DNA from: Loxodes magnus
Taxonomy: Eukaryota; Ciliophora; Karyorelictea; Loxodida; Loxodidae
Assembly: GCA_946699065.1 (NCBI GenBank)
Contig: CAMPDV010001743.1
Coordinates: forward strand, 33,412 to 97,411
Length of the DNA stretch: 64,000 bases
Direction of reading: 5' to 3'
Part shown: in pieces, positions 1-12,181 of the stretch
Numbering within the stretch: position 1 is the first letter of the stretch
Layout: the number at the start of each line of letters is the position of its first letter
Notes under the pieces: model-generated
The model's input: the letters and a program-made list of their open reading frames with translations, nothing else
Told to the model about the DNA's origin: nothing
Databases searched by the model: none
Made by a program: the position numbers and the translations under genes

Positions 1-755
1 ATTCCTGGTCGGGTAATATTAGGTTAGGTCATTCCATATTTTCTATTAGATCTCCTTTCTCTTCCAGCATCGTCTCCATAGGTGGTCTGTTCTCCTGCAG
101 ATGTAACATTTTTTCCTAAAATATTTCTCTTTAGTTTGTTCAATTGGCTTATTATTCTCTTATTCGATCTCCATTGGGATAGATTGCATAGCCTATTATT
201 TTACACTTGTCTCTAATTTTTCCAATTTGATATGAATATTTTCATTCGATTCGTATAATTGTTCCAGCTGCCTATCGAGTTCGTCAATTCTTATATTCAT
301 TTCAGCCTGGTTTAAGTTTCTAGGAGCATTGGTTTCCTCATCTTCTAAATGCTCTTGCTGTTCTTAAGCTAGTTCTTCAATCTGTTTTTCCAGATCTTTA
401 TTTTTTTCTATTAATGCTAAGATAAGCTTAGCCATTTCCTCCTTCGTCATTCCTAAGATTTGTTCTTTATTGAGATCTCCGAGGTCCATTTAGGGGTTGA
501 ATTTCCTAATCTAGGCCTGAAAGTTACTAATCTTTTGCTTCTTGGGAAGGTCCTCAGTCGATATTGTTGCATGTTAGTATTTCTAGGGTTGTCTGGGTGG
601 TGTTGTTTAGAGTTGCTCCTATATGGTTTAAGAAGAAGGTTTGGTTTTGGAAGATGACGTGTGGTGTTTAGAAATTTAGGTTTCCTGCTTCCTCTCTTCC
701 TTTTTAGCTTAGAAAGAGGTGGTATAGAAGCCCTTTTTGAAACCTTCTACCATAT
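1..755 (-). CDS. Retrotransposon ORF1-type protein, coiled coil + CCHC knuckle (runs off left edge)
   Basis: An open frame in the TAA/TAG=Gln code runs leftwards from about 755 off the window edge. The first in-frame ATG in the well-conserved part is at 489 (MDLGDLNKEQ). The next ~90 residues are charged and helical, rich in Glu, Lys, Leu and Asn, typical of a coiled coil. A zinc knuckle CYICRRTDHLWRRC (C-x2-C-x4-H-x4-C) follows near 110-70, then a basic tail. This order is that of ORF1/gag-like proteins of non-LTR elements, which bind element RNA. No endonuclease or RT is visible before the edge, so the ORF2 partner is outside or absent. The 5' extension from 489 to 755 is open but has no clear start codon. 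Related copies lie at 1392, 3045, 20871, 23109 and 28018. Confidence 0.6.
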
Positions 756-870
756 TTTTTTTATTTTTTTTTTATTTTTTATTATAATAATTTATTTATA
801 ACAATCAATAAATAAATATCTTTTAAATAATAGAATAATTATTTATTATTATAGGTATATTGGCAGCCGA

Positions 871-1221
871 TCACACTTCTGCCGCTTATATTAAACTTTT
901 AAGTCCATTCTTCTCTCCATTTTTCTTGGTTCCTAAAGTCTTCTGGCTCCATTTTTTGTTAACATCACTCTTATTGTTTTTTGGTTTTCTTTTCATATGT
1001 GGTATTTTCCTTCTTTATTGCATTATAGTTTTTCTTGTTTTTGTCTATATTTCTTCCAATATTTCTTTTTGAAATTTTAAAATTTCTTCTTTCTTGAGGC
1101 TAGGTACAACTTTTATGGTCTAATCCATGCTCATCCGGCCAGAAGGATTAAAATCCATTACATCCTGATGGGAATTGGACTTCGCTTACTTGCTCGGTTT
1201 CTCCTCCAAGTTTGATTTCAT
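871..1221 (-). CDS. Small basic protein of unknown function
   Basis: The frame opens with ATG at 1221 (MKSNLEEKPSKQAK) and ends at TGA 873-871: 116 codons, no frameshift. The protein is rich in Lys, Ser and Gln with a strongly basic second half (RRKIPHMKRKPKNNK), as in a nucleic-acid binding tail. The same frame is open upstream to about 1343 (GILSCSKEVGVLNEIEL) across a TGA placed directly before the ATG. If that TGA is read as Trp, as elsewhere in the window, the protein could be about 40 residues longer, but no upstream ATG is present. It lies just upstream, on the same strand, of the ORF1-type gene at 1-755 and could be part of the same element. No family recognised. Confidence 0.4.
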
Positions 1222-1391
1222 TCAGCGTGAATCATTTTCTGCAATTTTTTCTACTTCTCTTAATTCTATTTCGTTTAGGACTCCTACTTCCTTGGAGCAG
1301 GAAAGAATCCCTTTCTGAATTCCAGTATCTTTTTTTATACAATATAATAAGTTAATATATTATTAATTATTTAAAAAATAAAGGGAAAAAA

Positions 1392-2135
1392 ATGGAATAA
1401 TCTATTCGCCTTTCCAAAAACCAAATTAAGAACGCAAAAAGGAAAGTTGCGAAACTAATGCAGAAACAATAACAAGAAGAAGATAAATTAAGTTCCTCAT
1501 CTGAAGGAAAAGTTATAATTGGAACAATAGAGACGAATCCAGTAAAAGTACAAAAATAATCAGAAATATAAATATAAATTGACTAAATGAAAACAATAAT
1601 ACAAAATTATTAGGAAAAAATTTACAATCAAGGGGAAAAAATAAGAGAACTAATGAATACTATCGAAGATTAAAACAACGAGCTACTAATAATAAGACGA
1701 CAATTGATTTAAAATAATTTAGTCACGGAATAGTAACTATATGAATAATCTCAATCGAATTTTAAGCAAGAACAAAATATGATTATTGAAAAAGTTTCTA
1801 CATAAACAAACATCCAAGAAAAATAGAATGACGAAAAGATTAATATAGAATTACTCCAAAGAATCGATTAACTTGAAAAAAAAGTATTTCTGAAGAGACT
1901 CAAGAAAAGACCAATCAAAAATTGCTATTATTGCAAATCAAAGTGACACCTATTACAAAATTGCGATCAGTGAAGATAAATTTAGATGAAAGAACAACAA
2001 AGAACGTTAAGAATGCTTAGCAGACTCTGAATCACCGAAACGGGAATTTACAAGAAGAAGATATTCGTATAAAAGACAGAAGATTCTCAGTGGTATCCAT
2101 CCACGCTAAAAAAATGGTAGCAAAAACCTGATTGA
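1392..2135 (+). CDS. Retrotransposon ORF1-type protein, 247 aa, with TGA inside the zinc knuckle
   Basis: Starts at ATG 1392 (MEQSIRLSKNQIKNAKRK) and stays open for 247 codons to TGA 2133-2135, after which the sequence turns into low-complexity ATT repeats. The N-terminus is basic, the middle is coiled-coil-like and Gln/Glu-rich, and residues ~175-190 form CYYCKSK-[TGA]-HLLQNC. The spacing is exactly a CCHC knuckle (C-x2-C-x4-H-x4-C) only if the TGA is read as an amino acid, presumably Trp. Further in-frame TGA codons follow before the last one, so the final TGA is chosen as stop because coding character ends there. Glu, Lys and Gln content and knuckle match the other ORF1-type copies. It is a solo ORF1: no ORF2 follows. 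Confidence 0.55.
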
Positions 2136-2579
2136 AAATCCAGGGAATGCTAAACTTTAATTACTTTTAGTTTACTATTATTATTATTATTATTAATTAT
2201 TTATTTAATTATATGTTTACTTAAGTTTAATTATATTAAAGTTAATATAAATTAAACATATTTAACTAATAGAACATTTAATTTTTGTAATTTAATAATA
2301 TTTAACAAAAGCATTATTAGTAAAATAAAAAGCTATTCATTCCAATTTTATTTTATTTTATTTCATTTCATTTCTAATTTTTAATTATTCTATTCCTTTA
2401 AATTTATGTTTTTTTATATTTTTTAAGCTATAATTAAAAGGATTAATGTCTTTTTATCTAAATAATTTAAATTTAATACATTTTTAATAATTTTAGCAAA
2501 ATAAAGAGATTAAGATTTAAATTTAATTTGAAATTAATTGTAAATTTAAGTTTATTCTCAATTCTTCATTTATAAGTTT
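2136..2579. other. AT-rich spacer, no gene seen
   Basis: Low-complexity ATT/TTA-rich DNA between two ORF1-type copies. I see no motif, RNA gene or repeat structure in it beyond homopolymer and ATT runs. Confidence 0.5.
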
Positions 2580-3045
2580 TCCTTTTTACTTACAGAACTG
2601 CTCTTGTTTTCTTCCAAATAATACGAATTTGAAAAATCTTCTATTACTAATTTAATATTTTTATCTTAATCCTATTATTTTATAATACCAGATTTTTCAT
2701 CTTGTTCTTAATGATTCTCTTTTCTTTTAGTCTAAATTGTAAAAAATTTTGCACTTTATGTCCTGGCCTCTTTCAATATCAACATCTAATTATTTTCTGA
2801 TAGGGAATATAATTTATCGTAGGTTTTAGTTCCACATCCATCAGATCATTCATCGATATCTTTTAGAGGAGCATGCTTTCCGTCAGCTCTGCGAATTGAT
2901 TTAATTTTGTTTCTAATTAATCCAATTTTATATTATCTGCCTATATATTTTCAGTTTTTTGTAGATTTGTATTATTCATCAAGTATTCAACTTTTATTTC
3001 TAGTTCTTATACTTGCATTAAAAGTTAAAAATTTTCTTATTGCAT
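2580..3045 (-). pseudogene. Decayed ORF1-type copy with damaged zinc knuckle
   Basis: Reading down from ATG 3045 (MQQENFQLLMQVQELEIK), the frame gives a helical, heptad-like segment ending in LNQFAELTESMLLQ. About 50 residues later comes a knuckle remnant where the second Cys position and a neighbour are both TGA (tgt-tga-tat-tga) before KRPGH, and the last Cys is Phe. The wording of the helix is very close to the copy at 28018 (RNVQELEGEITYQK.., FSQFAVLAESLFLQNESM). So this belongs to the same ORF1 family but has probably lost zinc binding. No in-frame stop is seen before the sequence becomes AT-rich near 2580, so the right protein end is unclear. Confidence 0.5.
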
Positions 3046-4169
3046 AATTTTAAGATCTTAAAGTATTTTTACTGATCGTAGTTTGACAAAAATGAATCCT
3101 TTTAAGAAGAGGTTTTTTCAAGAAATTTTCCATTTTGTTATATTCCTGTAAATAATATCTCATTAAGGTCTAGCTTAGATACACATGCTTAAAAATTTTA
3201 AATTAAAATTAATGAAAGAGCTCTCTTTTTACTTGCATGCAATTAACATCAAATTTAGATATCTTATAAAATCGGTTAAACTTTAATTAAAATTGTCATC
3301 TTATTAATAAAGAGTTTATATAATTTTCTTAACTAATTTTCATCCATTAAACAAATTTTTAAAATAGTTAAAGAAAACAACTCATAGAATTATTTATATA
3401 TGCTTATTTATTATTCGAGAATTTCTATTACTCTATTAGTGTAATTTTTACTAAGTAAAAAAATAATAACTCCATTATTAGTTAAATGTAATTTTAAAAA
3501 TTCTTTATATATGTTTTTAGAAAATGTTTGTTGCATACACTCATCAAAATTGTAAATTTATTCTTAGTTTGCAGATTTATTTATTTGAAAACACTAATAA
3601 ATAAGTTCTAGTGTTCTTAAATGTCCAATCTAATTCTCCTAGTTTTTCGTTAATTTAAAGATCTTTTCTCTTTTGGTTTAGGTTATTGGTACTATTAATC
3701 GATTAATTTACTTATCTAAAAACAAAATATGACTTTGGATAATAGGATTTGCTATTTATTAACTTCCTTTTTGTGCTTTTTATATAGTTATTTTCTGTTT
3801 TATTATAACTTTATTTCATTAAAATGTTTGCGAAACAAATTATAAACATCTTCAATCAACTTTCATTAGTATTTGATTTCTCTAATTATTAGCTTTAATA
3901 ACCTTTTTCCCTCTTAGCTATTTTTCTTTTAGCCTCCTCTTAAAAACCTTCAGTTCATTAACTTTATGAAAGAGCTAGAATCTTTTATTTTCTCTCTTCT
4001 TCTTAAATTCAAATTTTTCAACTCCTTTCAGCATTTAGGATTGTTTGCCTCTTTAAATTATCTAGCTACAGTCATAATTTTATTATCTTTTAGAGTCTAT
4101 TTTTAACTGAAGTATTTTAATAATTTTTTCTTCAAAAATAAGCCACCAGATTTAGTAATTTCTATAAAG
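3046..4169. other. AT-rich spacer, no gene seen
   Basis: About 1.1 kb of AT-rich sequence with scattered T-rich runs. I find no sustained coding pattern in either strand and no repeat copy of the elements described elsewhere. Confidence 0.4.
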
Positions 4170-4763
4170 ATGTCTTTAAGGAATTATCAAATCGGAAAAT
4201 TCTTTTATGACAAAGATTATAAAAAGCTAATTCTGTACGACTACAATTATATAAATTCGGACTTTGTAAAAAAATAAAATCCCTAAGATTGACAAATACA
4301 TACAAAATTCCCATCAAAAATTGCTTAAAAAAGATAGAAATTTAAAAATTTAATAGTTGAAACTAAAAGATAAATTGATGTGAGAAAAAAATATAATTTA
4401 AGAAAGAAACTTAATAATGATTGTGCAAAAAATAAATAAGAAGATGAAATTAGAAGAGAGAGAAGAAAATGCGAGAACACATTTAAATCTAATATAGAAG
4501 AAACAAAAGAACAGGATCAGGAAGAATTAACTATAGGCTGATTATAAACATACATTAACTCTTATACTTACTCTAATTCTCAGGAAATATAACTATAAGT
4601 AGTGCAATTATGTCCCAATACTCAAAGTAATGAAATTTTTTAATCTTATTATTATTTTTTTTAATTTCAAATTATTCTAAACAAATTTCTGCTTATTTTC
4701 TTAAATAACATATTAAGTTTATTAAAAAAATCTAAGCAGTTTTTTAATTTTATTAATAAATGA
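4170..4763 (+). CDS. Unknown 197-codon protein with two Trp-TGA codons
   Basis: ATG 4170 opens MSLRNYQIGKFFYDKDYKKL and the frame stays open to TGA 4761-4763. The first ~150 residues have a balanced, coding-like composition: an aromatic N-terminal part, a very basic central region (RQIDVRKKYNLRKKL) and a Glu/Arg-rich helix (EDEIRRERRKC). In-frame TGA codons sit in QD-[TGA]-QIHTKF and TIG-[TGA]-LQTY, both natural places for Trp. From about 4635 on the translation becomes Phe/Leu/Lys low complexity, so the true end may be earlier than the annotated TGA. I do not recognise the family; placement among ORF1-type copies suggests an element-borne gene, but this is inference. Confidence 0.45.
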
Positions 4764-6929
4764 ACATGTTCGGGCGTTCTATTCTATTATTCATATTTAA
4801 ATCAATATCCATCTATTAAAAACCATTATTATAAGGAGTTTAAAATTAATTATACTAAAATATCAAAATAACTACTAACTATATGTTGGATATTTTAAGT
4901 TAATTTTACTCTTTATTTTTTATAAGTATTTCTTATTAATTTTTATTTACATTAAAAATATTTTAAAAAAATGGTTATCATAAATTAGCATATGTCAATC
5001 TAATAAATTAAGTTGGAGGTTTTTTTACTATTTGCAATTACATTTGTTAGATATTTTACTTTGTCGGAAATTTTTTACTTCTAACTATTTTGTTTTTATA
5101 AGTAAAATTTTAATTCGACAATTTTTGAAGATCTTATTTTAATAATTATTTAAATTACAAAATTAAATTTGAGTTTTGTTATTTTGCACTAACATATAAA
5201 CTCAATTGTTTTTCGATCACTCAGTTATGTTTAAATTAAAAACAAACTACAAGGATCTATAAATTTGGACGAGTTTAAATCTAAAAATATTTTTATAATT
5301 AGTTCTAAATTAAATCAAATTAAACTATTAAATTCTTCCTTATCATCAATTTCTATTAATCTATTTTAATTAGTTAGATCTGCTTATCTTTATGGAAATA
5401 AAAAAGGAAATAACATATTTACTATATTTTATGTTTAATAAATTGCTTATTAATTTAAAAAATTTAATTATTCTTAGTAAGATAAAAAAATTTATTTTAC
5501 TTTTATAAATTTTTTATTTCAACTTAATTAGTAATAATTGTTTTAACTGCAAATGAATCAAAATTTATGACATTTTCTTTATATTTAGATTATTTTATTT
5601 CATTCTCTAAATATTATGTACTAAATTTTAATCAATTTGATTATTTTTTCTGTTAAAATAAAAAATTATTGACTTTAGTTATTATTTTAATTTAAACTTT
5701 TTTTATTTTGTTAATATTTAATTTGCTTAATTTCTTTTATCTGATAATTATTATTTTTAATTCTATTAACTATATTTAATTTAAAATGTTATTAAAACTC
5801 TAAATCTATTTAATTTTTTTGAATATTAGAAATTTGAATATCTTCTTTCTGCCTAAAAATTAAAATATTGTTTTATTATTTATTAAATTTCTTCATTATT
5901 CATTCAAAAAAATACATTAACCTATTAATTAAAAACTATTACTTTTAAGGTTTATAAATTTCTAGTTAAGCACGCAATCTTAAAATATTTTTTTTATTTA
6001 TCAACAGCTTCATTATTCTAATTTTTATCAATTGATATAAATTTTATAAGTTTATTAATCTTTTCCTGCAATAAGTTGTATACCTTCTTTTTCGTATAGA
6101 TTACATGGAAAATTTATTGATAAGGTAAATAAATTTTTACTAATTGTTAAAATTTTCGCATTTTTTATTTATTTTAACCATCTTAAAAAATTATTTATAA
6201 TTACACAACTCTTCTAGTAACTAATAGATACTCAATTTAATTTAAATTTCCTAATCCTAAAAAAATTTCAAAAAGGATTATTTTATTATCTTTTTCGAAT
6301 TTAAAAAGAAGCTTTATTAATAATTTTTCTAACTTTGTTTATATTATTATCGTAATTTCAAATCATTTTTTTTACATAATTTACAATTTTTATTTTTAAT
6401 ATCGTAAGCAAAATAAATTTTTAAAATTTCGAACTTTTATCTGGGTTTCTTCACAACCCAGACATTTATAAAGGTTTTAATTTTCTAAAGTACTAGTAAA
6501 AAATAAAAATCCAGAAGCATACATAAATTTTCGCTTTCAAAATTTTTCATTTTAAACTTTAAAATTTTATTATTTATTTATTCTTTCGTTTAAATATTAT
6601 TAAAATCAATAACTGTTGACTCATTTTAATTTTTTTATTATAACTTATTTTAATAATTGTTTAATTAAAATAACTAATCTAAATAATTTTCCTAACTTAA
6701 TTTCAATACAAGCAAATAATTAAATAATTATTTATTAATATACTTATAAACACTCTTTTTTAGTACTTTGAACTAAAAATTCTATTTTTTCCTTAAATCT
6801 AGGCAGATATAAAGCTTGTTCTAAATAGTAAGTATACAAGCTTTTACAATTTTACTTATTTTATATTTCTTTAAGTTTAAATTAAAAGATAAATTATTAT
6901 ATTATTTAAATTTAATTTAAATAGAGTGT
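4764..6929. other. Gene-free AT-rich stretch
   Basis: About 2.2 kb of extremely AT-rich DNA dominated by ATTTAAT-like words. I see no coding pattern, structured RNA or internal repeat. It is flanked on the right by the GC-richer SINE-like element at 6930. Confidence 0.5.
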
Positions 6930-7205
6930 TCTTACCTTTTAAGGTCGCGAGAAGAATTCCCCAGAGATGAACTGACTGTGAAGCAACCTTTTCTAAATGT
7001 TGGACCGCATTAATCTCTTTATCATGGGTTGGAAATCTACCTGTAATCGCCTGTTAGCGTCCTGTTTTTTGGAGATTTTGAACCAAAACCTTGCCCACAA
7101 ATAGAAGAGAGAATGCTATGGGAATATTGAAGATCAATGAGACTTATAATTAACATTTTTAAAGAGAAGCGCCCTATTGTAGGGCTACGCACTCTATAAT
7201 AACAT
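6930..7205 (+). mobile_element. SINE-like element with LINE-type 3' hairpin
   Basis: A GC-richer island (about 6945-7200) in very AT-rich DNA, without a convincing reading frame. It ends in a perfect nested hairpin, GCCCTA-TTG-TAGGGC inside GAG..GCG / CGC..CTC, then CTATAATAAC and a run of T. The reverse complement of the terminal ~40 bases matches the 3' ends of the minus-strand elements at 7398 and 17110 (TATAGAGNGCGTAGC...), so this element sits in the opposite orientation and shares the tail of the LINE at 17.1 kb. Short non-coding body plus LINE 3' tail is the definition of a LINE-mobilised SINE. The body (start GGTCGCGAGAAGAATTCC) does not match a tRNA, 5S or SRP RNA that I can recognise. 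Confidence 0.55.
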
Positions 7206-7395
7206 TTTTTTTATGTCACAAGTTTTATAACGAAGAATTTATAGCCTTATTATAATAAATTTTATATGTATTTATTAATTATAGCTATTCTTAGTTTTAA
7301 ATCAAAGACTCTTTTTAAAAAACCTTATTTTATACCCTTTTAAATGATAAACAAAATAAGAAATAAATAAATGAATAATAAATAAATAAAAATGA

Positions 7396-7797
7396 TTATA
7401 GAGCGCGTAGTTCCTCATTAGCGCGCAGCTCTTTCAATATTAATATTTAATATTAAGAACAATGTTCTCATGTTTTTTGTTAAAATTCTAGAAATTCAAT
7501 GAGTCATGTTAGCTTCTCCAGATGGGGAATCTTCTTATTAAAAATTATTCTTAAATCTTGAGTCAAATGATTCAGTCTTCTTAAATAAGGTCCAAATAAG
7601 AATTAATTATTAGGTCATCAAGGCCCGTCAGTCAAACTTTCATACTGCTAGAGAGAACCCTCGGGGTAAGTTAGGCATGTTTCAACGGAACTTACCCATC
7701 CTTCCCCGTGGTGGCATCTAGTACGAGATTACTCGCAATGCAGTATACACTGCACCAGATTACCTACTAATTTATCTGACGCGGCCAACATCCATTT
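7396..7797 (-). mobile_element. SINE-like element with structured GC-rich head
   Basis: Read from 7797 down, a GC-rich head (GGATGTTGGCCGCGTCAG) covers ~175 nt with three clear stems: GCAGT-GTAT-ACTGC, CGAG-TAAT-CTCG and a 9-bp stem GGGTAAGTT / AACTTACCC around a 16-nt loop. An AT-rich body follows, and the element ends at 7437-7398 in GAGCTGCGCG...TACGCGCTC and CTATAAT plus A/T-rich tail. That 3' hairpin is nearly identical to the one ending the truncated LINE at 17.1 kb. I tested the head by eye against tRNA A/B boxes, 5S, SRP, U snRNAs and rRNA and found no convincing match; a novel Pol III or ribozyme-like head is possible. Confidence 0.55.
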
Positions 7798-8239
7798 TAT
7801 ATATAAATAATAATTATTTAAAATCTACTGTTATTAATAATTAACTAAAATAATTAATTACTTATAAATGCTTATTCTATACTTTATTGGTTACAAAAAT
7901 TTAGTAAATAAGATAAAATTGAAGTAGTAAATATTTAAGCTAGCTAAAAATGAAATGTTTACAATATCACTATTTAGTTTACAGATTTTAAATAGTAATA
8001 TTCTATTTTATTTTTCAAATAAGTTTTAATATTTTTATTTTGTCTATTAAAGTGCTTCAACTAACTATTTATAAATTTATAGTCTTATTGTATATTTTTC
8101 CTAAATGAAGATGAGAAAATATATTGTGTAATTATTAAATTAAATTTAAACTAAAAGAGTTTTTTGACGTCTTTAATTGCAAGAATTGCTTCTTTCAATC
8201 ATAGACGTTAGTAAATGTTTTTAAATTGTTTTTTAATCT

Positions 8240-11200
8240 TGTTTACATCTCATCAATTTTCCTTAATTAGTTCTTCTTTCTATTCATCTTTAGCTTCTTC
8301 CTTTTTTGCTTTCTCCATTTCTAGAATCTCAAGTCTCTTGTCATTAGCTTCTTATGAAATATTTTAATCTATAAGTAAAATAATCCAATTTAGACCTTGA
8401 AAATGAGTTTAGATATTCTTGATCGTATAGTATAAGGCGCCTTAAGTCATAATTTCCGATCTTTTCCGATAATTAATTCATTATATTAGAATAGTACACA
8501 TATTTAAAGATATGCTCGAAAGTTTCATACTCTCCACACATACAATAGGGATTATCAATGGGGTAATGACGATCTTAAAGATCCTTACGGAAATTATAAG
8601 TTTAGGTTCTAAGTTTATATATACTGATAATTTCTCGTCTATACTATTTGTTTAATTTAGTATAAGTAATTTGTGGAAGTTGTTAAAGATTACCGAATTA
8701 TTCAGTATATACTTTAGCTGTTTTCATTCTCATAAATTTTTTAGTAGCTACTTTGTAGAAATATTGTTGTATTTTTTCTCTTACATGCTTAGTAAAAGTT
8801 TTAAGATTGGTATTATTCTATTAATTCTGCAGATCGATATTATAAAGATCTGATAATTGCTACACTTAATCGTAGTATTGAAATCCTTTTTTCCATATAT
8901 TAATGAAAAGAGAGCCTATTGTTGATCTTGGAAAATCAATACTTTCTTATTTAATTTTATGGTAGAATCTGAAGAATTTTATAGCCATAATGTGCTTAAA
9001 AGGTAATCAATTCAGGTCTATATAACATGATTCATTAAATGTTGCTGTTGCTACTTAAAAAGCTTTTCTTGAAATTAATCTCATGCTTGATTCTATTCTG
9101 TTCAGAACTCCAGTTACTCCTTTTTGAATACTTCATGGTACTAAGTCTCCTCCATATTCTGCTTTAGGTAATGTAAAAAGTCTACATAAAGTTTTTAAAT
9201 GTCAAGGAGTTACATTCTTATGAATCATCAGTTAAAAAACAGCTTTCTTCATTGCAGCTAGATATTTGAATGCAACTTCTTGCAATGGGGATTTAAGTTC
9301 TTCTTCTGATGTAGAATAACTCCTAAATATGTTACTTGTTCTTTTTAAGCAATTGGTTAATTTCCTAATCATAAATTTAAAATTTATTATTTCTGATTCT
9401 TCTTTAGAAATTAGATGCATTCAGATTTGGTAACATTGATCTTTAAATGTGCTCATGCAAAAACTTTATTTGCTTCATTTATTAAATTCTACATCTACTT
9501 TGCAGATTTGGAAAGAAGAATAAGATCATCTGCCCATCCTCTACAAGCGAAGCTAATACTTGAATCCAGGCATTTAAATCCCAATTAGTTACTTTTACTT
9601 TCCAGATATCTAATTACTATGTCATAATACAATAATACTAAAACTGGTCCATGAGAACTTCCTTACATAACTCCATTGTTGAATTATAAAGTTCTGGTGC
9701 TCTTTCCATCTATGATAAATGAAGAACTTAGGTTTTTATAAAATGATTCTAAGGCTATTATTATTCCAAGTGGTAGTTTAACTCTCTTAAGTTAATCAAA
9801 CCAGAGTCTTCTTTCTATTGAGTCAAACATTTTTTCAACGTCTATCAGTGTTGATATCAATTTAGTCTTACCTTTAGCACATTTCCGATAGTTATCAATT
9901 ATTTGTTATATTATTCAAATTTATTAAGTTGTTTATCTGTTTTTCATAAATCCCATTTATGAAGAGTGAATCAAATTTCTCTAATAAATCAGATTGTATA
10001 GTCTTTTTGTTAAATTTTTATCATATAGTTTTAGAATAGTATTAATAAGAGAAATAGGTAGTCAGTTTTTCCAATCATCTTTATTTCCTTTTTTAAATAT
10101 TGGAATTATCACAGATATATTTAATTCCTAAGGTATTCTTCCAAGTCTTAGCATATTATTCAGAAAAGAATGAAGAATTATTAATAAATATTATCCACCA
10201 TATTTCAGAAGTTCGCCTTTTATTCCATCAGCTGCTTTTCGATTCGGAATTTATTTTATAATTTCTTATATTTCTTTTATGGTAAAAAGATCAAATCCTT
10301 ACAAATACGAGAGTGGATAATCTTTAATTTCTTAAATATTATCGTATATTTTATTTTAATTACTAAAATTTATCTATTCTTGAGTTAGATTAGAATGCTT
10401 GTTAAAAACACAATTTTCCCATGATTCAATAAATTTATTTTTGATTTCTTAACTAAAGTTCATAGTATTTCTCTTCAAAGGATTTAAAGATTTCCTTAGA
10501 ATCTCCATTAAGAAATAGAAACTTCTTTTTTGCTTTGTTTTTTTTAAATTTTCATAGATTATACTTGAAGTCTTTCCAAAGTCGTTTTGCTGCCTCATGA
10601 AGATTGGTTACTTGCTAGTTTATTCTTCCAAATTTTATGTGAGCGTCCTTATATTCTGAGTTAGCTCTTTTTGCCTCTATATATTTCTTTGTGAGAGCTC
10701 GAGGAAGTTTGTTATAATTTGAGTCTGGAATAAACGAATCTAATGTTTAATCAGCATTGTCTTAAATACTACTTTTGATGCATTCATATTAATCTTCAAG
10801 ATTATCTTAATCTATTTAAAAGAATTCTAGATAAGTTTGTAGGAAAGATTCTTAATATTTTTGCCTATCTATTGCATCTTATAGCCTATTTATTTTATAT
10901 TTTCTCTGAGTTATTTTTTTCCAATATACTATAGAATTATTGATAAAGTCGACAGTGATTGGAATATGATCAGAAAATAAACTATTATTATGAGCAGTGA
11001 AATTTGCAAACTAATTAACGTTTAAATGGTTGTTTATAATGATATAATCATTACAATACGTTTTTCCTGTTCCTTTGTGAATACATGTATTAATGTTGCT
11101 ATCATTCACTATCTCAAGATCGTTTTATAGTAAGAATTCTTATATTCTAATAGTATTATCATAAGCATTTTCAGGATTATCACCAAAACCTTATAAAAGA

Positions 11201-12180
11201 GCATTAAAATCTCCCATTAGTATATGTGGATTATCATTATATAAATTCAGCAATGTATTTAGTTGTTCATAAGTTAAATCTTTAGCATCTTAACTTTTTC
11301 CATTATCAGGCATGTAACAAGACGTGATTAAAATGATATCCAGTTTAATTGTTATGAATCTATTTATTTCTTTTTCAACTTATATATGTATTTCTGTACT
11401 ATTAAATTCTTCTCCTACAATTAAGCATACACCTCCTCCTTTTCCTGAGTTCTTAAAATATGTTTTAAATCCATTTATCAATATTGGAGGAAAGTCATCT
11501 TTTTATCGGGTTTCGTTTATTGATAAAATATCTATACTGTTATCTCTGATAAATTCTTCAATATTCAAGCACTTGCTCGCTATTCCATTAATATTTATAT
11601 GTCCCATCTTTATTTTTTAAATTTATTAGTCCTTTCTAATTTTTCCCGATCCTGCAGGTAGACCACTTTCGTAAATGCAAATGCTTTTCTATCGTTATTG
11701 GTTAATCTAAATATGTACTAATCTTTTTCCATACTCAGGATGTTAATGAAAATATTGTATCAAAATATATATTACTTACGTCCTATATTTTTTAAGTAGC
11801 TTTCTATCTATATCAATTTTACTTTTCACACTATCACATGTACCTTATTCTAAATCTTAAGTAACTGTGACATATCTACCTTATATATTGTGCATTTCGT
11901 ACTATGGACGTCTTCAAGTTTCGGATTTAATAAACTTTTAAAGTTATAGACTAGTCAGATTGAAATAACATATTATTTAATCGCACTCTTTTTTATTATT
12001 ATGTTTACTCATACGTTTTGCTGGCGGAATTGTTTTAACTTCTTCTTCATGTTTCCTTTTAAGAATATTAAGATTAATATTGGAAGATAAGGTTTAATTC
12101 TGATAAATAGCATCAATCGAATCTGTTTAGTTTTATTAATCTTTTTTAATCTTTTAGTAGAATAATTAAATATATCTGTT
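8240..12180 (-). pseudogene. LINE family A ORF2: APE endonuclease + reverse transcriptase, frameshifted
   Basis: Cuts target DNA and copies element RNA onto it. From ATG 11607 (MGHININGIASKCL) the APE-type endonuclease is easy to follow: INETR with the catalytic Glu, GKGGGVCLIV, MGDFNALL and FSDHIPI with the catalytic Asp/His. The same frame is already open upstream, so EN may be fused to a longer N-terminal part. RT motif A reads DVEKMFDSIERRLWFD (~9830), motif B GVMQGSSHGPVL (~9660), and the catalytic box GWADDLILL is at 9519-9545 (Trp in place of the usual Phe/Tyr). TGA falls on Trp in FA-[TGA]-AHLKIN, TP-[TGA]-HLK and LVP-[TGA]-SIQKG. YLGVIL and the following LPKAEYGGD are in different frames, so at least one frameshift is certain. 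The C-terminus CMCGEYETFEHIF is the usual LINE Cys/His tail. Confidence 0.8.
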
Positions 12181-12181
12181 T

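Noticed and set aside
860-1072. 70-codon standard-code ORF on the plus strand
   Set aside because: Hydrophobic translation opposite the better-supported minus ORF 871-1221; a shadow.
7620-7800. rRNA or SRP RNA fragment
   Set aside because: A short likeness to LSU rRNA (GAAAGTTTGACTG) does not extend, and the helix 8 and Alu motifs of SRP RNA are missing.
11324-11620. 98-codon plus-strand ORF
   Set aside because: Lies antisense to the APE endonuclease domain of LINE A, whose motifs are unambiguous.
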